The notes under the pieces are model-generated. The model was not told where the DNA came from, made no database searches, and saw nothing but the letters and a program-made list of their open reading frames with translations. A DNA stretch of 64,000 bases from Cercophora sp. LCS_1 (Eukaryota > Ascomycota > Sordariomycetes > Sordariales > Lasiosphaeriaceae): the NCBI GenBank assembly GCA_036250225.1, contig JAPZLL010000034.1, positions 1 to 64,000 on the forward strand, written 5' to 3'. Below are positions 35,209 through 48,252 of this stretch, piece after piece. Made by a program: the position numbers and the translations under genes. Each line of letters starts with the position of its first letter. Position 1 is the first letter of the stretch.

Positions 35209-35796
35209 ATGAAGTTCACCGCAGGATTATATCTCCTCGCTGCCGGCCTCGTCAGCGGTCGCGCCGTGGCGTCGTCTCCTGACGGCGCGGCCATTCTCGC
35301 TGGCGAGCACTTCCGGATGGCACTCCTCGCACCGAGACAGGCCACGCCGACGAATCTTCAGGTCTTTTCGGGATCAATAGGGGGGGTCAGGGCTTCGGCT
35401 ATCACCAACACAGGGGATCCGGATCGGCCGTTCGGGGTGGATGGTGACACCTTTGTATGTCCCTCCTCGAGAGGCTTTGGCTGTCGTTGATCCGAGATTG
35501 ACTGTGTCAGAACGATTTCGAGACGGCCGCCATAAGAGCGTGCGACAACCAGTTCAACAAATGCGCAGACATTGCAAACAACGGGCAAGCAAGCTTCAGC
35601 GTGGGGGACTGCGACAGACAGAACAGTAAGCCTCGATATCGCCCGGTTCAATGCGTATCTGGAACTGACGGGATGCTTCTTGATAGTCCAATGCAAGGCG
35701 ACCGGAGAACAAGCCCCGACACGAGCTTTCGCCCCTGCGGCCCCGCCTGTTCTTGTGAGCTCAACCGCCGAGTTCGACATCTTTTGCGATGCGTAA
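35209..35796 (+). CDS. small secreted cysteine-containing protein
   Basis: Three exons, 35209-35454, 35511-35625 and 35687-35796, give 156 residues. Introns of 56 nt (GTATGT...GTCAG) and 61 nt (GTAAGC...GATAG) keep frame. A signal peptide (M-K-F-T-A-G-L-Y-L-L-A-A-G-L-V-S-G-R-A-V-A) precedes a region with the spacing A-C-D-N-Q-F-N-K-C-A-D-I-A-N followed by F-S-V-G-D-C-D-R-Q-N and then I-Q-C. I recall this C-x3-Q-x-N-x-C / F-S-V-x-D-C pattern from many small secreted proteins of Pezizomycotina with no known function. An Ala/Pro-rich stretch lies near the end and the protein finishes with F-C-D-A. An L-A-P-R-Q site near residue 44 could be a Kex2-like cleavage point. Size and secretion fit an effector-like or cell-surface role, but that is inference. 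Confidence 0.8.
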
Positions 35797-36401
35797 AGTA
35801 TCGATGGGTTTGGCCTATTTCCTTTAGTCTTTGCGACCTGGTCCTTGTCCAGTTGGCATCGGTTATTTATGGAGTTTGGGGTTTGGATACGTTGGGACAC
35901 TGCCCTGGAATCCGGCGGTGATATGCGGAAAAAAAAAACATCGGTCCAAATATGTACTATGACCCTGGGAAATACCCTGTAATCCGTGTGTTGCCGTCGA
36001 GGCTTCCGTTTTCTAATTGGTCGGTCGCGCCGAATAACTTGATATTTTTTGGGGACGATCAGACGGTGAAGCTTGACATGAAGCGTCAGCAGAAAGCTAG
36101 GACACAAGTAAAGTGGGCGAAGAGGATGGTGACACGTTATGTGCAAAAGGGACAACATGAGACGTAGTCGTGGCAACCGCCGCGATCGAAATCGCGTCTA
36201 GAGAGATTGTTCAATCTGATGAGATCATGCCGAGCCAAGGAAACAAAGCCCCAAACTAGCAGAAATATCCTGTCAGACGTTTAACCTGACCACATTCCGA
36301 GGAACACAGATACAAGCGCGTTGAGTTGGAGATGGTCGTTCGACCGCTGGCCATATGTATCCGCGCCACATCAACGAGCGAAAGCCATGGCTCAGGTGAG
36401 T
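35797..36401. other. 3'-3' intergenic spacer
   Basis: Lies between the secreted-protein gene and the convergent XPB gene. Contains a short A run near 35931. No gene seen. Confidence 0.5.
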
Positions 36402-38990
36402 TCAAGGATTCTGCCTTTGCCGCTCTTTCTCCCGTGAAATTTTCTTGAAGAAGTCACTTCGCCCGCCTCTCGCGTTCTTCTTCAGCGTCTTATTTACCGC
36501 CTTGTTCTGCTCGACGTAGGCCATGCCCTGGGCCCCGCTCAGTTCGTTGAGTGTCCCAGCCGTCCGCCTAGCGCCGCCCTTATTTCTCCGTCGGCCGCCG
36601 CCTTGCTTCGCACCGAACAGGTCGTCCGTCTCGACGTCTTCTTCTCTTCCCTTCTCGTTGTCAACGAGCGTGCGCTGGAGTAGCTCTCGTCGCTCAGCTG
36701 CCGTGGCGAACGCGAGGTTCGGCAATTGGTCGATGTTGGCTAGGTGCGTGATAACCTTGAAGGCGTAGCCTTGGTCCACTAGGAACGCCTGACGCTTTGA
36801 TGAGTAGTACATCTCCTGCGTGTCTTTCGACACCAGAGAGTAGAAGAATGCATTGAATCCCTCGTCATTTCTACGCTTTGCCCGTAGAATCCGGCCAAGT
36901 CTCTGGGCCTCTTGGCGACGTGAGCCAAAGTGAGAAGAGATCTGGATTAGACAAGTCGCTTCCGGGAGGTCAAGCGACGTATCACCAATCTTCGAGAGGA
37001 ATAGTGTGTTGACTAGAGGGTTGTGCTGGAAGTTATCCAATATCTTCATCCGTTCCTGCTGTGCAGTACTGCCATAAATAAAGGCCTTGCCCAATTTGAG
37101 CGCATACTGCTTGAGTGAGTAGAGTTCGTCTGAAAAGACGATAATCTTGTCACCGCGTGCCTCGTGATAGTTGATAAGATATTGACAGGCCTGGAACTTG
37201 TAAGGATTCACAGCATAGAGAGTCCGCTTCATCTGTGATGATGCCCGCAGATACTCGTCGTAAAACTCAGTTGGCATCGGGCACCAAACTTCTGCACATT
37301 GGACCTTCGCAATATGCCCTTGCTGTGACAACTCCATCCAATTTGCTTCGTATAGTTTGGGACCGATGAGGAAGTTGAGATGCGAGATTTTGTCGTCTTC
37401 ACGGAGCAATGTTGCTGTAAGGCCCAGTTTTGAGTGTGATTTGATCGTTGAAATAACCCTTCTAAAAACGTCGGCAGGTACAACGTGGACTTCATCTAGG
37501 AGCATGAGGCCCCATTCTCGGCCATGGAGAAAGTCCATCATCTTTTTTGAGTCGTGAGACCGTTCGCGGTTGTTGGTAACCATTGAATATGTTGTAACGA
37601 TAATGCCAGTATTGCCCATAAATTTATTCTTGCTTTCAGCGGTGAAGACGGCAATATCATCTGGATTTATATTTGACCACTTCAAAAATTCCTGACGCCA
37701 CTGGACAACGGACATAGAGCTCGTGCAAAGCACAATAACACCTTTCCTAATCGTGCAGGCAGCCGTAATGCCGACCAACGTTTTGCCGGCACCACATGGT
37801 AGCACGATAATGCCACTCTTGGCTCGGCCGTTACCAAACATCTTACTGAGGCTCTTCTCTTGATATGGACGAATTTGTGTGTTGGGTCGCAAGTCGATTT
37901 CCAGATCTGCGTTCACGGTATCGTTGCGAAAGTCGTACTCTTCGAGAATGGGGTAAGACAAGTCCAGGCACCGCTTCTGCACCATTTCGACGGCGCTATC
38001 GGGGATTTCGAAGGCGTGGACGGCTTCCTTATCGTCGTCATCGTCTTCCTCGTTTAGTGTAGTGGACAGCTCTGCGTCATTGGATTTCCCGGCCATCTCT
38101 GTAGGCTTCTCTGCCCTCTGGAGGGCGTTGGCTTGCTGAGCACCTGCCGCGTTCTTTGTACCGGGGATGACGAGCCCACCCATCTTAGGTGCAGATGTAG
38201 TGGTAATATTGTGTGAGCCGAGCACTCGAAACTTCCCAATAATTTCGTCTTCCAGCAGTTTCTGGAGAACCTCCTCATCCACACTCTCAACGAAGTACTT
38301 GTTGTTCTTCAAGACCAACTTCACCTTCCCGTAGCTCTTCGTACATGACTCAATGAACTGCCGGATGCTGGGTGGGAGCGGAGTCTTCAGGAATCGATCG
38401 AGGGTATTGAGAAGGTCTTGGGGATGCAAGCCGACGGAGACAGCGGCATAGAGACTGTGAGTCGTCAAAGCGTACTCGTGGATGTATGCTGGCCTAGAAT
38501 GGGGCTCCGCAATCGTGATCAGAAAGTCGGTTGCCTGCTCTGCTAGCGGATTGAACCTCTCCAGCAGAATCGTGCCCTTCACAGGGTCGATCCACAAAGG
38601 ACGATTCTGGTGGTCCGGCTTGAGCGGAAGGTGGGAGAAGTCCCACTTTCCGAAGTACATTGTTGCAGCATCGTGATGGCGGCCTTCATATCGATTTTGA
38701 AAGCGGCTGCTTGACACTGCCCACGAGCTCACGAACTTGTCAGCCTCCTCCCCCAGCTCTTCTTCCCTCTCTTTCTGAGTCTCGGTCACATCCTCGTCGA
38801 GATAGTCGTCAGCCTCGGAAAGCCTGTCGGAGCTGTCCGTGCCAAACCCCCTTTGGTGCCCGGCATTCGGCGGTAGTGGGTCGGCGTCGTTGCTACGAGG
38901 GGTCGCTAGGCTGGGAGTGGAGGTAGCAGAAACTCTGCCTACCTTGGCGGTGCCCGCCGTCGCACTTTGAGCCTTTCTCTTGGGAGGCAT
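36402..38990 (-). CDS. TFIIH subunit XPB/Ssl2, 3'-5' DNA helicase
   Basis: Single exon, 862 residues, close to yeast Ssl2/Rad25 (843). It is the ATP-driven translocase of TFIIH that opens promoters for RNA polymerase II and opens DNA in nucleotide excision repair. Motifs: Walker A P-C-G-A-G-K-T at about 398-404, DEVH box L-L-D-E-V-H at about 497-502, the helicase motif G-L-T-A-T-L and the R-E-D motif (L-L-R-E-D-D-K) near 530. The C-terminal motif contains [15 protein letters not shown]. Acidic low-complexity sequence (D-D-D-D-D-K-E) lies before the helicase core, and the C-terminus is basic. I start at the ATG at 38990 (M-P-P-K-R-K, a nuclear-signal-like start); the open frame reaches 39035, but its extra 15 residues look like leader. 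Confidence 0.97.
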   Translation of the reverse strand: MPPKRKAQSATAGTAKVGRVSATSTPSLATPRSNDADPLPPNAGHQRGFGTDSSDRLSEADDYLDEDVTETQKEREEELGEEADKFVSSWAVSSSRFQNRYEGRHHDAATMYFGKWDFSHLPLKPDHQNRPLWIDPVKGTILLERFNPLAEQATDFLITIAEPHSRPAYIHEYALTTHSLYAAVSVGLHPQDLLNTLDRFLKTPLPPSIRQFIESCTKSYGKVKLVLKNNKYFVESVDEEVLQKLLEDEIIGKFRVLGSHNITTTSAPKMGGLVIPGTKNAAGAQQANALQRAEKPTEMAGKSNDAELSTTLNEEDDDDDKEAVHAFEIPDSAVEMVQKRCLDLSYPILEEYDFRNDTVNADLEIDLRPNTQIRPYQEKSLSKMFGNGRAKSGIIVLPCGAGKTLVGITAACTIRKGVIVLCTSSMSVVQWRQEFLKWSNINPDDIAVFTAESKNKFMGNTGIIVTTYSMVTNNRERSHDSKKMMDFLHGREWGLMLLDEVHVVPADVFRRVISTIKSHSKLGLTATLLREDDKISHLNFLIGPKLYEANWMELSQQGHIAKVQCAEVWCPMPTEFYDEYLRASSQMKRTLYAVNPYKFQACQYLINYHEARGDKIIVFSDELYSLKQYALKLGKAFIYGSTAQQERMKILDNFQHNPLVNTLFLSKIGDTSLDLPEATCLIQISSHFGSRRQEAQRLGRILRAKRRNDEGFNAFFYSLVSKDTQEMYYSSKRQAFLVDQGYAFKVITHLANIDQLPNLAFATAAERRELLQRTLVDNEKGREEDVETDDLFGAKQGGGRRRNKGGARRTAGTLNELSGAQGMAYVEQNKAVNKTLKKNARGGRSDFFKKISREKERQRQNP

Positions 38991-41109
38991 GGGCAACCAG
39001 ATTACCTCTTTGTGAATTCGGTGTCGGGAGAACAAAGAGTTGGCCTTTCCCTTGGCGGGGAGGATGCGAAAACGTGGTTGGAAGCCTACGAACCTCGATT
39101 TATTTGTCAGCAGACAATGACTGTACCTACCAAAGTTCTGCGCCTAAGTAAAGCTGTGCTACGCTCGCTCCTACACTTCCAGTGCTAAACACCGAAAGTT
39201 CTCAGAATCGATCAAAGCTTCGCTTTAATAACGTCTCCAAGAGAGCCCTCGAGAAGGTTGGTGACCAGTGGAGATGCGACCGTGGATTCACTGTGCGCAG
39301 GGTTAGGGGCTTATATGGGGGTCAAAGTGCAAATGAGCGCGATGGGACAGCATCTCAAATGTGAATCTCTTGAGCACCATGCTCCAGGGTTCCGGCTTCA
39401 AGACCATGGTGGGCAACCATGAATCGGGCTCCTGAGCTGTGAAGAGACTTTGGCGGGCACTTGGTAGCCTGAGTTCTAGGTGCCGAAAAGAGTGGGTCAA
39501 GGCTAGCCAGAGTTGGCGGCCGGACAGCAAAACATGACTTTTTCCTGTAATGCTGTCGATTTGGTTTGGGGGCCGGAACTACCTCTGGCGAAGACACGGC
39601 TTGGATAGAACCCGTCTACTTTGGGGTGAACTTGTGGCAATCGAAAGATGAGAGTGCCCGACCCCAACTTGGACACACCCCGGATTGGTGTTCTTCGAAG
39701 GTGCAGCGAGGGCTTGTGAGTTGTCAATGCTAAGATGTATGTATGCTGAGCTGGCGTCACACCTTCAAGTTTCGGTCAAAGAAGCCAACACATTGGGTAC
39801 TTTGTGGCTTGCCTCTCTTGCAATCGCTGCCCGAAAGCGAGTCAATCCCGTTTGGCGATTCGCTCTTTGGCTGAGTCGTGCAGCCTGAGGCTCTCTGGTC
39901 GTCGCCGCAAAGGCCCAATCTCTATGGACATCGGATGCACCTGTCCAATTCGGATCTGCTGGCGGGGCGCGGGAGAAACAACAACTCGACTGGAGGGGCT
40001 ACAGCATTGAAGACGAAAAAAAAAATACCCCGAGTATGGATAGTCATGTCATGTCGTTGAAATGACCTGGGACTCGGGATCACACCTTCTGCATTTTGGC
40101 TCGGCCGCTACGAGAGTGGGGTCGTCTTGTTCTTGCAAGGGGTCCTTGTGCAGCGAACAAACTCAATTATCGTTGCCCCTTTTCCCCTTGTGTCGTCCCT
40201 GAATGCAAGTCGTGGTGGGACGGAATCCGGACCGAGGTGCAGAAACAATGAAGATGCGGCCGCAGGTGTACATAAAACGTGATTCCTGTATGCATTTTCT
40301 GGATTGAGACCGAGTGCCAGCTGTATGTATGTCTGGCCTCAAAACCTGCCGGGCCATGTGCTCGAGTCCAATGGATGGGGTGGACGCGCCAATTGTTGCG
40401 AGGTACTCCGGGCCTGGCAGCGTGCAGCAGGCGCATGGCTGTTACTTCTGCCCCTCGCCAGGTACCGACCATCTGCCAAATGACAGCGAGATTATCGGTC
40501 CCGGACGTGTGGAGTGGCAGGGAACTGTTCATTAAATCGCTGGCAAAAAATAATTAGTGGAGGAGACGCACTCACCCATCGCCCTCCTTACGCACTTCCC
40601 TTCCCCAGGTTCACGCCAAACACCACGGCCATCCTCGCGTCTTCTCTTCTGGTGTTGCGTGTTTCCGACTCGACTTACTTCGGCACACTGCGCGCCCCCC
40701 TTGCGATTCGGCCACCACTCGCGACGACCCGATGCGTCCGGATTTTCAAGCCGTTGGTTTTCCCGCCTTTCTGTCGCTCCTTTAACCCAGTACCAACTTT
40801 TTAATTTTCTTTGCCTGTTCGATTCCACACGTCCCCCGTTTTGCCGAGAACGCGTCGCGCCTAGTCCCGCCCGACGACACTCGACTTCTGCTGTGTCTCT
40901 CCAGGTCTTGCTGGTCTTTGGAGACTATCGAGTGACAGTTGGCGACGCGTATTCCCGAGTATCAGTTGCGGACGAGTCAAGCTTCGTCTGCACTGATCTC
41001 ATCGAGGTGAGGCTAAACCTATCAAACTCGCACCGCCCGGCTCCCGCCCCAGCCCGGCAGCAAAGTGTGTTTTGACAATGTTGCTGACACACAGCCTTCT
41101 TCATCCCAG
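38991..41109. other. divergent promoter region, XPB and giant coiled-coil gene
   Basis: No separate gene recognised. The last 550 bp before 41110 are pyrimidine-rich and contain a good donor (ATCGAG|GTGAGG at about 41007) whose intron could end at CCCAG just before 41110. That upstream exon does not supply an in-frame ATG, so it may be part of the 5' leader. Confidence 0.45.
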
Positions 41110-44100
41110 GATCTTTGAAGACGTCGTCCCCAAAGTCGTCGCCGCCTCAAACTCCTCCTCGTGCATCCGCACAGGACGGCCCCAGAGACCACCGGTCTCG
41201 GCAAGATTACTCGCCTGCGTCTTCAGCTCTCTCAAGCGCCTCGACTGCCGACGGCGAGGCATCTCCCGAACTCCCTCCTTTACCGGTACCTCGGCTCCCT
41301 GAGCGGGTGCTTGGTTTACTAAGGACCCCGCCAGCACACTCTGCGCACGACGGAGTTGCCCAAGACGAAGCGCTTCGGCAAGGGACTGCCCAGCACGACG
41401 CCACGCAGTGGGGATCGCCGTACCCACGGCACCTGCGTGACGAGAGCTTGAGCAGCGAGAGCTCGGAAGAATCCCCCATCCACCAGTTGGACTTACAAAC
41501 CCGTTTTCTTCGCCCAGCGCCCCTTGTTCAAGAATCGCAACCAGAACCGCCATCTTCCATCAGCGCAGCAGCAGCAGTCTTAGCAAATCGTGCACGCCGC
41601 GTTGCGCACGGCATTACCGAAGATTGGATTCGACAGCATACGGTAGCTGGAGGCAGCGACTTAGAGAAGCGCCACTGGCTCAGTGACGGCACCGGCGATA
41701 GTGAGAACTCTTCATTGAGCGGCTCATTTTCCGGGGAAGAGGCCGCTTGGTTAGGATTTCCAGACCATCCAACACCGAGAGCCAGTCGTCAGAAGAACGG
41801 GATCAGGAAGGCATCGCAAGGTCGCCCAAGAAAACAGTCGAGCAGTGAAACCCTGAAGGCGTTATTGAGTCAAAAAGAAGAAAGCACGCAAGCAAAAATG
41901 GCTTCGTCTGACGAGAGGACCTCGTTTGACAGCGAGAATCCCACCCCAACCTCTGGGGTTGTGGAGTCGTCAGTGTCTATCGAGCGACCAAGCACTCCAG
42001 AGATGGCCAACCCAGCCAAGGCAGACGCCGCGGCGCCCAATACTCCCTTGAGGTTAGCGAAGAGGGCTCCATTGAACACCACCCCCCGACTTAAGAAGAA
42101 GGTCCCATGGAAAGGGAAAAATATTATGGTGCTCCTGCCAAGAGATGATGAGCGTGGCCAGCCGGGAAAGTCTGTTATGCCTTTGAGCCAATCCGCTGTT
42201 GAAGGCATGCTTCGGAGTTGGGGGCAACTCGGTTACAACGTCGATGGCTTCGACCTCGGCCGTCCAGCAGAAGTCTTTTCATCCGAGGAGCAATCGCAAA
42301 GCAGGGGCGCCTGGCCGGACTTTGATGATTTGATTACCGAACGGAAAACCAGGAACTGGAAAGTTCAGCTTCCTGATTTGAATGGTGAGATCACATCCTG
42401 TATGATCCGGATCCTGTGCTGACACTCCATTAGCTTGGAAGAAGTATGTGGACGAGCTCAACGAAGCAAAACTTCGTGCCCTCGGAGTCTCGTTTGGGGA
42501 AGACGAACCACCAGCCCCATCAATCTCACCGGCTTCCACGATGAGCCGACAAGCATCCGTGGCACATTACCCTCCGCTTCCGTTTTCTCCTCCGCTACCA
42601 ACTTCGTCAGCCTCAAGTGCTCAAGCAATGCCAGGATTTCCGTTCCCCCCTCCGTTCTCCGCTGCAGGCAGTCCTGGCATTCCTGCCAGCGCCTCGCCTG
42701 CTTCTTTCTCCGGCAAATTCAACCCGAGGGCCTCTATTTCCATTCCTTCGCCTCATGGCTGGTCTCCTCAGATGATGCTGCCACCCGGACATCGCGCCGG
42801 CTCACCTTCGCTCGCTAATCTCGCTGCTATGATGTCGCCAGTGTCGCCGTTCTCTGTCGATGGATTGTCTGGCCCTCTTGCCCATCAAAGACATCAATCA
42901 CTGCAGTTCCCAGTCTTGCCTCATCAGTTCCAGGCGCCGGTGAGAGCTTCGCCACGTCTTCAGGATCTTCGTGAGGTCGACGAGGAGGCTCCAAGCAAAA
43001 GCCCGTCAAAGACGCCAGAGCCCGGCTTCGTTCGTCATAATCCCAGTGACAGTCTACAGAAAGAGATCGATGAGGCGGAATATCAGCTCGAGGAAGAACA
43101 ATACCACCTCGAGGAGCAGATGCGATCCCAGCTGGAGAATGATGAAGACTACGGCCCCCATGCTGTCGAGATACCACCTGTCTTATCTGCTCCTTCGCAC
43201 ATGAGGGATTCTTCTGTTCAGTTTGCGCCCCAGCCTCCTCGGTTTGGCGGCGACGCGAATGGCCTTGTGCTGCACCATCCCAGGCCTCATAGCCGCGGTC
43301 ACTCATTGTCGCAGAAGTACTATACGGAGGAGGACGTTGGCCACGATGGTTTCAGGCCCACCCTGCAAACTCTCGCAACACCGCAGGGTGACGAATCCGA
43401 AGTTGAGACCAATCCAAGCAATTTGGGCACCCCGATCCAGGCCTTCGACTTCTCTAAGCTTCACCAGAGGTCGTTCTCTACCGCGAGCAATCCATGGACC
43501 GACAATGAGTCTGGCAAGTCCGGCAATGGGTCTCACCAACGGCGGATTAGTCATGGCAGCAAGCCGTCCTTGTCGGGGCTCAATGTGAAGGCTCCCGAGT
43601 TCAAGCTCAACCCAACGAACTCGTTTAAGCCCGGGGAATTTGTCTTCTCTGGCAGCAACCTACCGCAACAACCTGCCGTTTTCAATGCTGGGCTGGCTTC
43701 TGCCACCTCAAGTCAGTTTAGCTTCCCTCCGGCAACCGCTTCTTTTTCCAAGATCAACCCGGCTGCCTCTGTGTTTTCGCCACGTCAAAGCGAGTTCAGC
43801 TTCTCGAGCTCTGGTCCTAAATTCAGGCCGGATGCACCGTCCTTCACCCCGCATTCGCTGTCCAACTCGATCACTAGCCCGATTGTCTCGGGTGCCGAGA
43901 GCGGTAGCAATCGCGCAAGTTCTATCTTTGGGAACATTGATCTCAACAATTCGGAGGCAGCAAAACCAACCAAGAAATCGAAAGCTATCCCCATCGTGCG
44001 CCCAGACAGCAAGCAATCTCAGCACGAGGAAGCTCAGGAGGGAGAGGACGGCCGCTTGATTGACGAATCGCGGGTGAAGCGAGCTCGTGCAAGCCACGGT

Positions 44101-47100
44101 GATGGAGATGATGTGCCGCTGTTCGCGGAACAACCCGCCGAGTTCAGTGTTCCTGAAAAGGTTGCTGAGGATCTCGAGGATGAGGATGCTATTCCTGTCG
44201 AGGAGAAGTCATTTGATGAGTCAAACCTTGGTCAGGGAGATATGACGATGTCGTCGACTTTCGCGTCGGAAGTTGCAGACACTAAGGCCACAAGCCCCAC
44301 GGAAACATCTCCGGATCAGACGACTTTGAATTGGACTCCCTTCGAATTCAACAACAACGCCGAATCGCAGTCGTTTAGCGAAGCTAGGCCGTTTGGCGAG
44401 GATACGTTCAAACCGTCCCACAAGAAGTCGTTGTCTGCGACCGCCAATCCTTTCGTCCCTGGAACGTCAATATGGGAGCCCAAACCCAGCGCCGATGACA
44501 ATGCTGTTAGCGATGACCCTGTTGAGGATGTCGATGCCGTCGGCGTCAACGAACTTGAGGATCGTGATGCTGGTTTGAGACGATCACCCTCGCCTGAACA
44601 AATAGAAGATATGGCGGACCAACAAAACCAAGAACAGACTACCGAACTTGTCGAGACGCCTGTCCCGGAGCCTGTCAAGGAAGTGACCCGGCCGTCGCCT
44701 CCTACAGTTCAAACATCTGTCGTTTCTGTGACGGGTGGCTTGGGAGCTTCCCGTTTTGCATCGCCACCGCCCAAGTCCAAGGGGCTTGCTGCTTCGCGTT
44801 TTGCTGCTGCGTCACCGGTCAAGGAAATCGAGGTCCAGGAATCCGTCGTCTCCCCGTTAGACGCCGACGACATTGAGCAGGCTATCCCTCTTGCTACGGA
44901 CAACCTGTCTCCTCTCACCGACGAGCATGTTGAGCCGGTTGTGGATTCTGAGCCCGTTGAAGAATACAACCCCGAAATGAGCATGGAGGATCTTGATGCA
45001 ATCATGGCTCACTTCAACCGGAATCCTGGTATTGGCGTCATCCGTTCCAATCCTCAAGCCGTTTTCCAACCAAGCCCTACTCGCCATCTTGATCTAGCGG
45101 CTGTTACGAATCCCTCGCCTCTGCGTCTCCCACCACAGAACTTCCGGAGCGATGCCCCCAGCCCCAGCCCGCGTCGGTACGCCGGACTTCCCCTCGAGCC
45201 GTCGCAGCCGATCTTGTCAACAGAAATGGAGGATCCCTTCCTCGATCCGCCTCAGAGTGCCCAGACTTTCGATGGATCCGGCGCCGTGCACCGTCTCAAT
45301 GGTAGTGAAAGCGTGCCGGCTAGTGACTGGGACGGAGTATTCAGCGAGGACGAGCAAGGGAAGCTGGAGTCTCGTACCAACTTTTTCGATGGCCACGTCA
45401 ATGATCTCGTCGGTGGTCTCCTCGCTGCTCGCCTTGCTCCGCTTGAGCAAACACTCGAAACCATTAGGCATGGCCTTGTAGGCTTATCACGAGGGACGCC
45501 ATCAAGCCGACGTGAGAGACGTAGCTTGTCCGCTGATGTTCACAAGAGCGACGCCGATGATGAGGACGACGACGTACCAATTCCCCGACGTTCGATGAGC
45601 CCTCGTCGTGACCGCCGGCTGGAACAAATTCGCGCTGTTGTATTGGATGCCTTTGCTAGCCAACAGCGAAGCGCCCCCAAAGAGGCGTCTCCCGCCCCTG
45701 TCGCCGCTGATGAAGCCAGCAGCGCTGTTGTGCTCAAGGCCATTGAGGATATGAAGGAGCAGTTTGCCCAGACTCTTCATCTTGACTTCCGTGGCGAAGA
45801 CCTCCGAAATATTGTTGAGGAGGCGGTACAAAGCAAGATACCAACCCCTCTGCCCGTTGATGATAAGACCGATACCATCAACGAGCTTCAAGCTAGGATT
45901 CTTGAGCTTGAGCAGAAGGTTCGCCAAGAACAAGACAAGACTGAAGCTGAGCTGGCTGCTCGCCGTGCTGCCGAAGACAGGGCCGCTGATCTGAACCGCG
46001 AGCTTGAGTCCGCGGCGACCAAGATTGAGGTTGAGATGATGAACAAGAGCGCCCTGAACCAGCGGATTACCGACTTGGAGGACCGAAACCACCACTTGGA
46101 AAGCCAGGCCGATGCCGAAATCCAAGGGCGAAGGGCTGCAGAAGACAGGCTCTCGGAAGTACAACGATTGCTCCGCATCTCTTCCGAGGAGGAAGTCCGC
46201 CTTAGGGAGGTGGTTGATGAGAGAGACCAAAAGATAAAATCTCTTGAGTCAGCACAGGCTAAGACCGCAATGCGCCTTACCCTTCTGGATGCTACTCAAT
46301 CGAATGCCCAGCAATCTCAAAGCGAGGCGCAGAACCGTATCAACATGCTCGAGACCGACCTTCGCGATGCTCGCCAAGAGGCACGCCACTGGCGCTCTGA
46401 AGCAGACCGGCTTACTGAAATCGCGACGAGGCGCAACAACGATCTTACCGAAGCTCTCGGGGAGAACAAAGCCCTTCACAAGCTCATTGACACTCTCGGC
46501 GCACAGCTGCAGGAGAACGAACGTGTTCGCGAGAGCTGGCGCTCCAAGTTTATCGTGCTCCAGGACGAAATGGCAAGGGCCGCCCGCGACATTAGTGAGG
46601 AGAATGCTAGGCGCAGCAAGAGGGAGCAGGAACTGTTGGCTCGCCAGGAAGTGCTTGACGCCAGGCTCCAGGCCGAGGCACGGACGAGGGAGCGTATCGA
46701 GACCGAGCTTGAGCGTTTGGAGATGGGCGAGCGCCAGGGTATGCGTGCCGTATCCGAATGCAAACGATTGGAAGCGCTCCTTGCGGAGATGCGGACCGAG
46801 AACAACAAGTTGCACCAGAGTGCCATGCGCTTCCAAGCCGAGTTCCAAGAAGCTAGAGAATCCGGCGCTCGGGAAGTGCAACGCACACGCGATGCGATGC
46901 AGACTGAACTGGATAGCGCGAACCACCAGGTCAATGTTGTTCGTGAAGAGCTGGAGGACCAGGTCGCTAGACTGCGAGCTCAGCTTGACCAAACCAAAAT
47001 GGACGCCGACACAGCGAGGGCCCGCCATGAGATGCTATTGGAAGAGGCCCATTCGTCCAAGAATGCCGAGCTCGAACAAGCCCTCGTTTCCAAGCGTATC

Positions 47101-48252
47101 GAGCTTGAGGAGCTAGCGAGCAGACACCAAAACGACATCGAGGACCTCCAGGCTCGCTATGAGCGCCAGATCAGCAACACAACCGAGGATGCTCAGCGCG
47201 CCGAGCAAAACTTACTGGAACGGCTCAGTATCTCGACATCAAAGTGCGAGCATCTCCAAGACAAGATTGCTCATTTGGAAGAGAAGCTTGAGATCGCCAA
47301 GGAGGCAGCCCGCGCCGCCGCCCAAGCTGCTAAATCATCTGTCGGAAGCCCTGAGCCCAGCGCCCGTGCCAGGGCGGCGTCGCGCGTCTCGGTGCCCGAA
47401 AAGATCTCCCCACAGGCCCTCCGGGAGTCCATCATGGTGTTGCAGGAGCAGCTCCAGGAGCGCGAGCACCGAATCGAAGAACTTGAGCATGCCGTCGAAC
47501 AGGCTGACCCCGATGCCGAAACCAAGATCACCAAGCGCGACGACGAGATTATCTGGCTCCGCGAACTCCTTGCTGTCAGGCATTCGGACCTGCAAGACAT
47601 CATCCTGGCACTTTCTCGGGATGACTACGACCGTGTCGCGGTCAAGGACGCAGCCATTCGCCTGAAGGCTAACCTCCAGATGGAGGAGCAGGAGCGTGAG
47701 AGGGCGATGAATGGAGGGTCCGCCATCAATCTCCCCAACATCGCAGCCACAATTCGGGATGCCGCAACACCCCGAGTTGCTCAGGCTGTGGGTCCCCTGG
47801 CAGCGGCTTGGGGCAACTGGAGGAAGCAACGGGACCCCAACGCGTTTGGGAGCCTAGGCAGTGTTTTGTCATCACCTGCCCCCATCAACGGAAGACATTC
47901 GTCGACGCCTTCTAAGAGCAGCCCGGCAGGAAGCAGCTTCCTTGGGGGGCTCCTGACGCCTCCTGCCTCGAGCATACGCCAGACGTCCCCGAGCGTCGCT
48001 GCTGGCAAGCAACCAACGGCGTTTTCGAGCACCGGGCGTCGATTCACACCACAGGACCTCGCGAACCGACCGCGCGGCCCCTCAAATGCCTCCACGTCGT
48101 CCAGACAGGAGGCCAAGATGCCGATGCGCGAGACACCGCCTCGTCGCGCCGCCCCCGGGCCAATGACGCCTCCCATGATGCGTCCGAGCGCGTACGACTC
48201 GGATGCGCAGGCGGCAGAGGATTTTGACGATGCTAGTTTCTTCGACGATTAA
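41110..48252 (+). CDS. giant coiled-coil protein, unrecognised family (5' end unresolved)
   Basis: Two coding exons, 41110-42384 and 42434-48252, separated by a 49-nt intron (GTGAGA...CATTAG). They join L-P-D-L-N to A-W-K-K-Y-V-D-E-L and give about 2,365 residues. The first 350 residues are Ser/Pro-rich. A conserved-looking block follows, with V-P-W-K-G-K-N-I-M-V-L-L-P-R-D and G-Y-N-V-D-G-F-D-L-G, and the exon-junction segment belongs to it. Residues about 450-1450 are low-complexity, with acidic patches and S-R-F-A repeats. Residues about 1500-2150 are continuous heptad-type coiled coil rich in E, R, Q and L, and the tail is Pro/Ser-rich ending in D-D-A-S-F-F-D-D. Architecture suggests a scaffold such as a spindle-pole, septum or tip protein, but I know no named family. 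The open frame begins at TTG (41115) with an acceptor at 41109, so the start codon lies in an upstream exon that I could not fix. Confidence 0.85.

Noticed and set aside
46249..47028. 259-codon minus-strand frame inside the giant coiled-coil gene
   Set aside because: Complement shadow of coiled-coil codons; likewise the plus-strand frame at 46244-47116.
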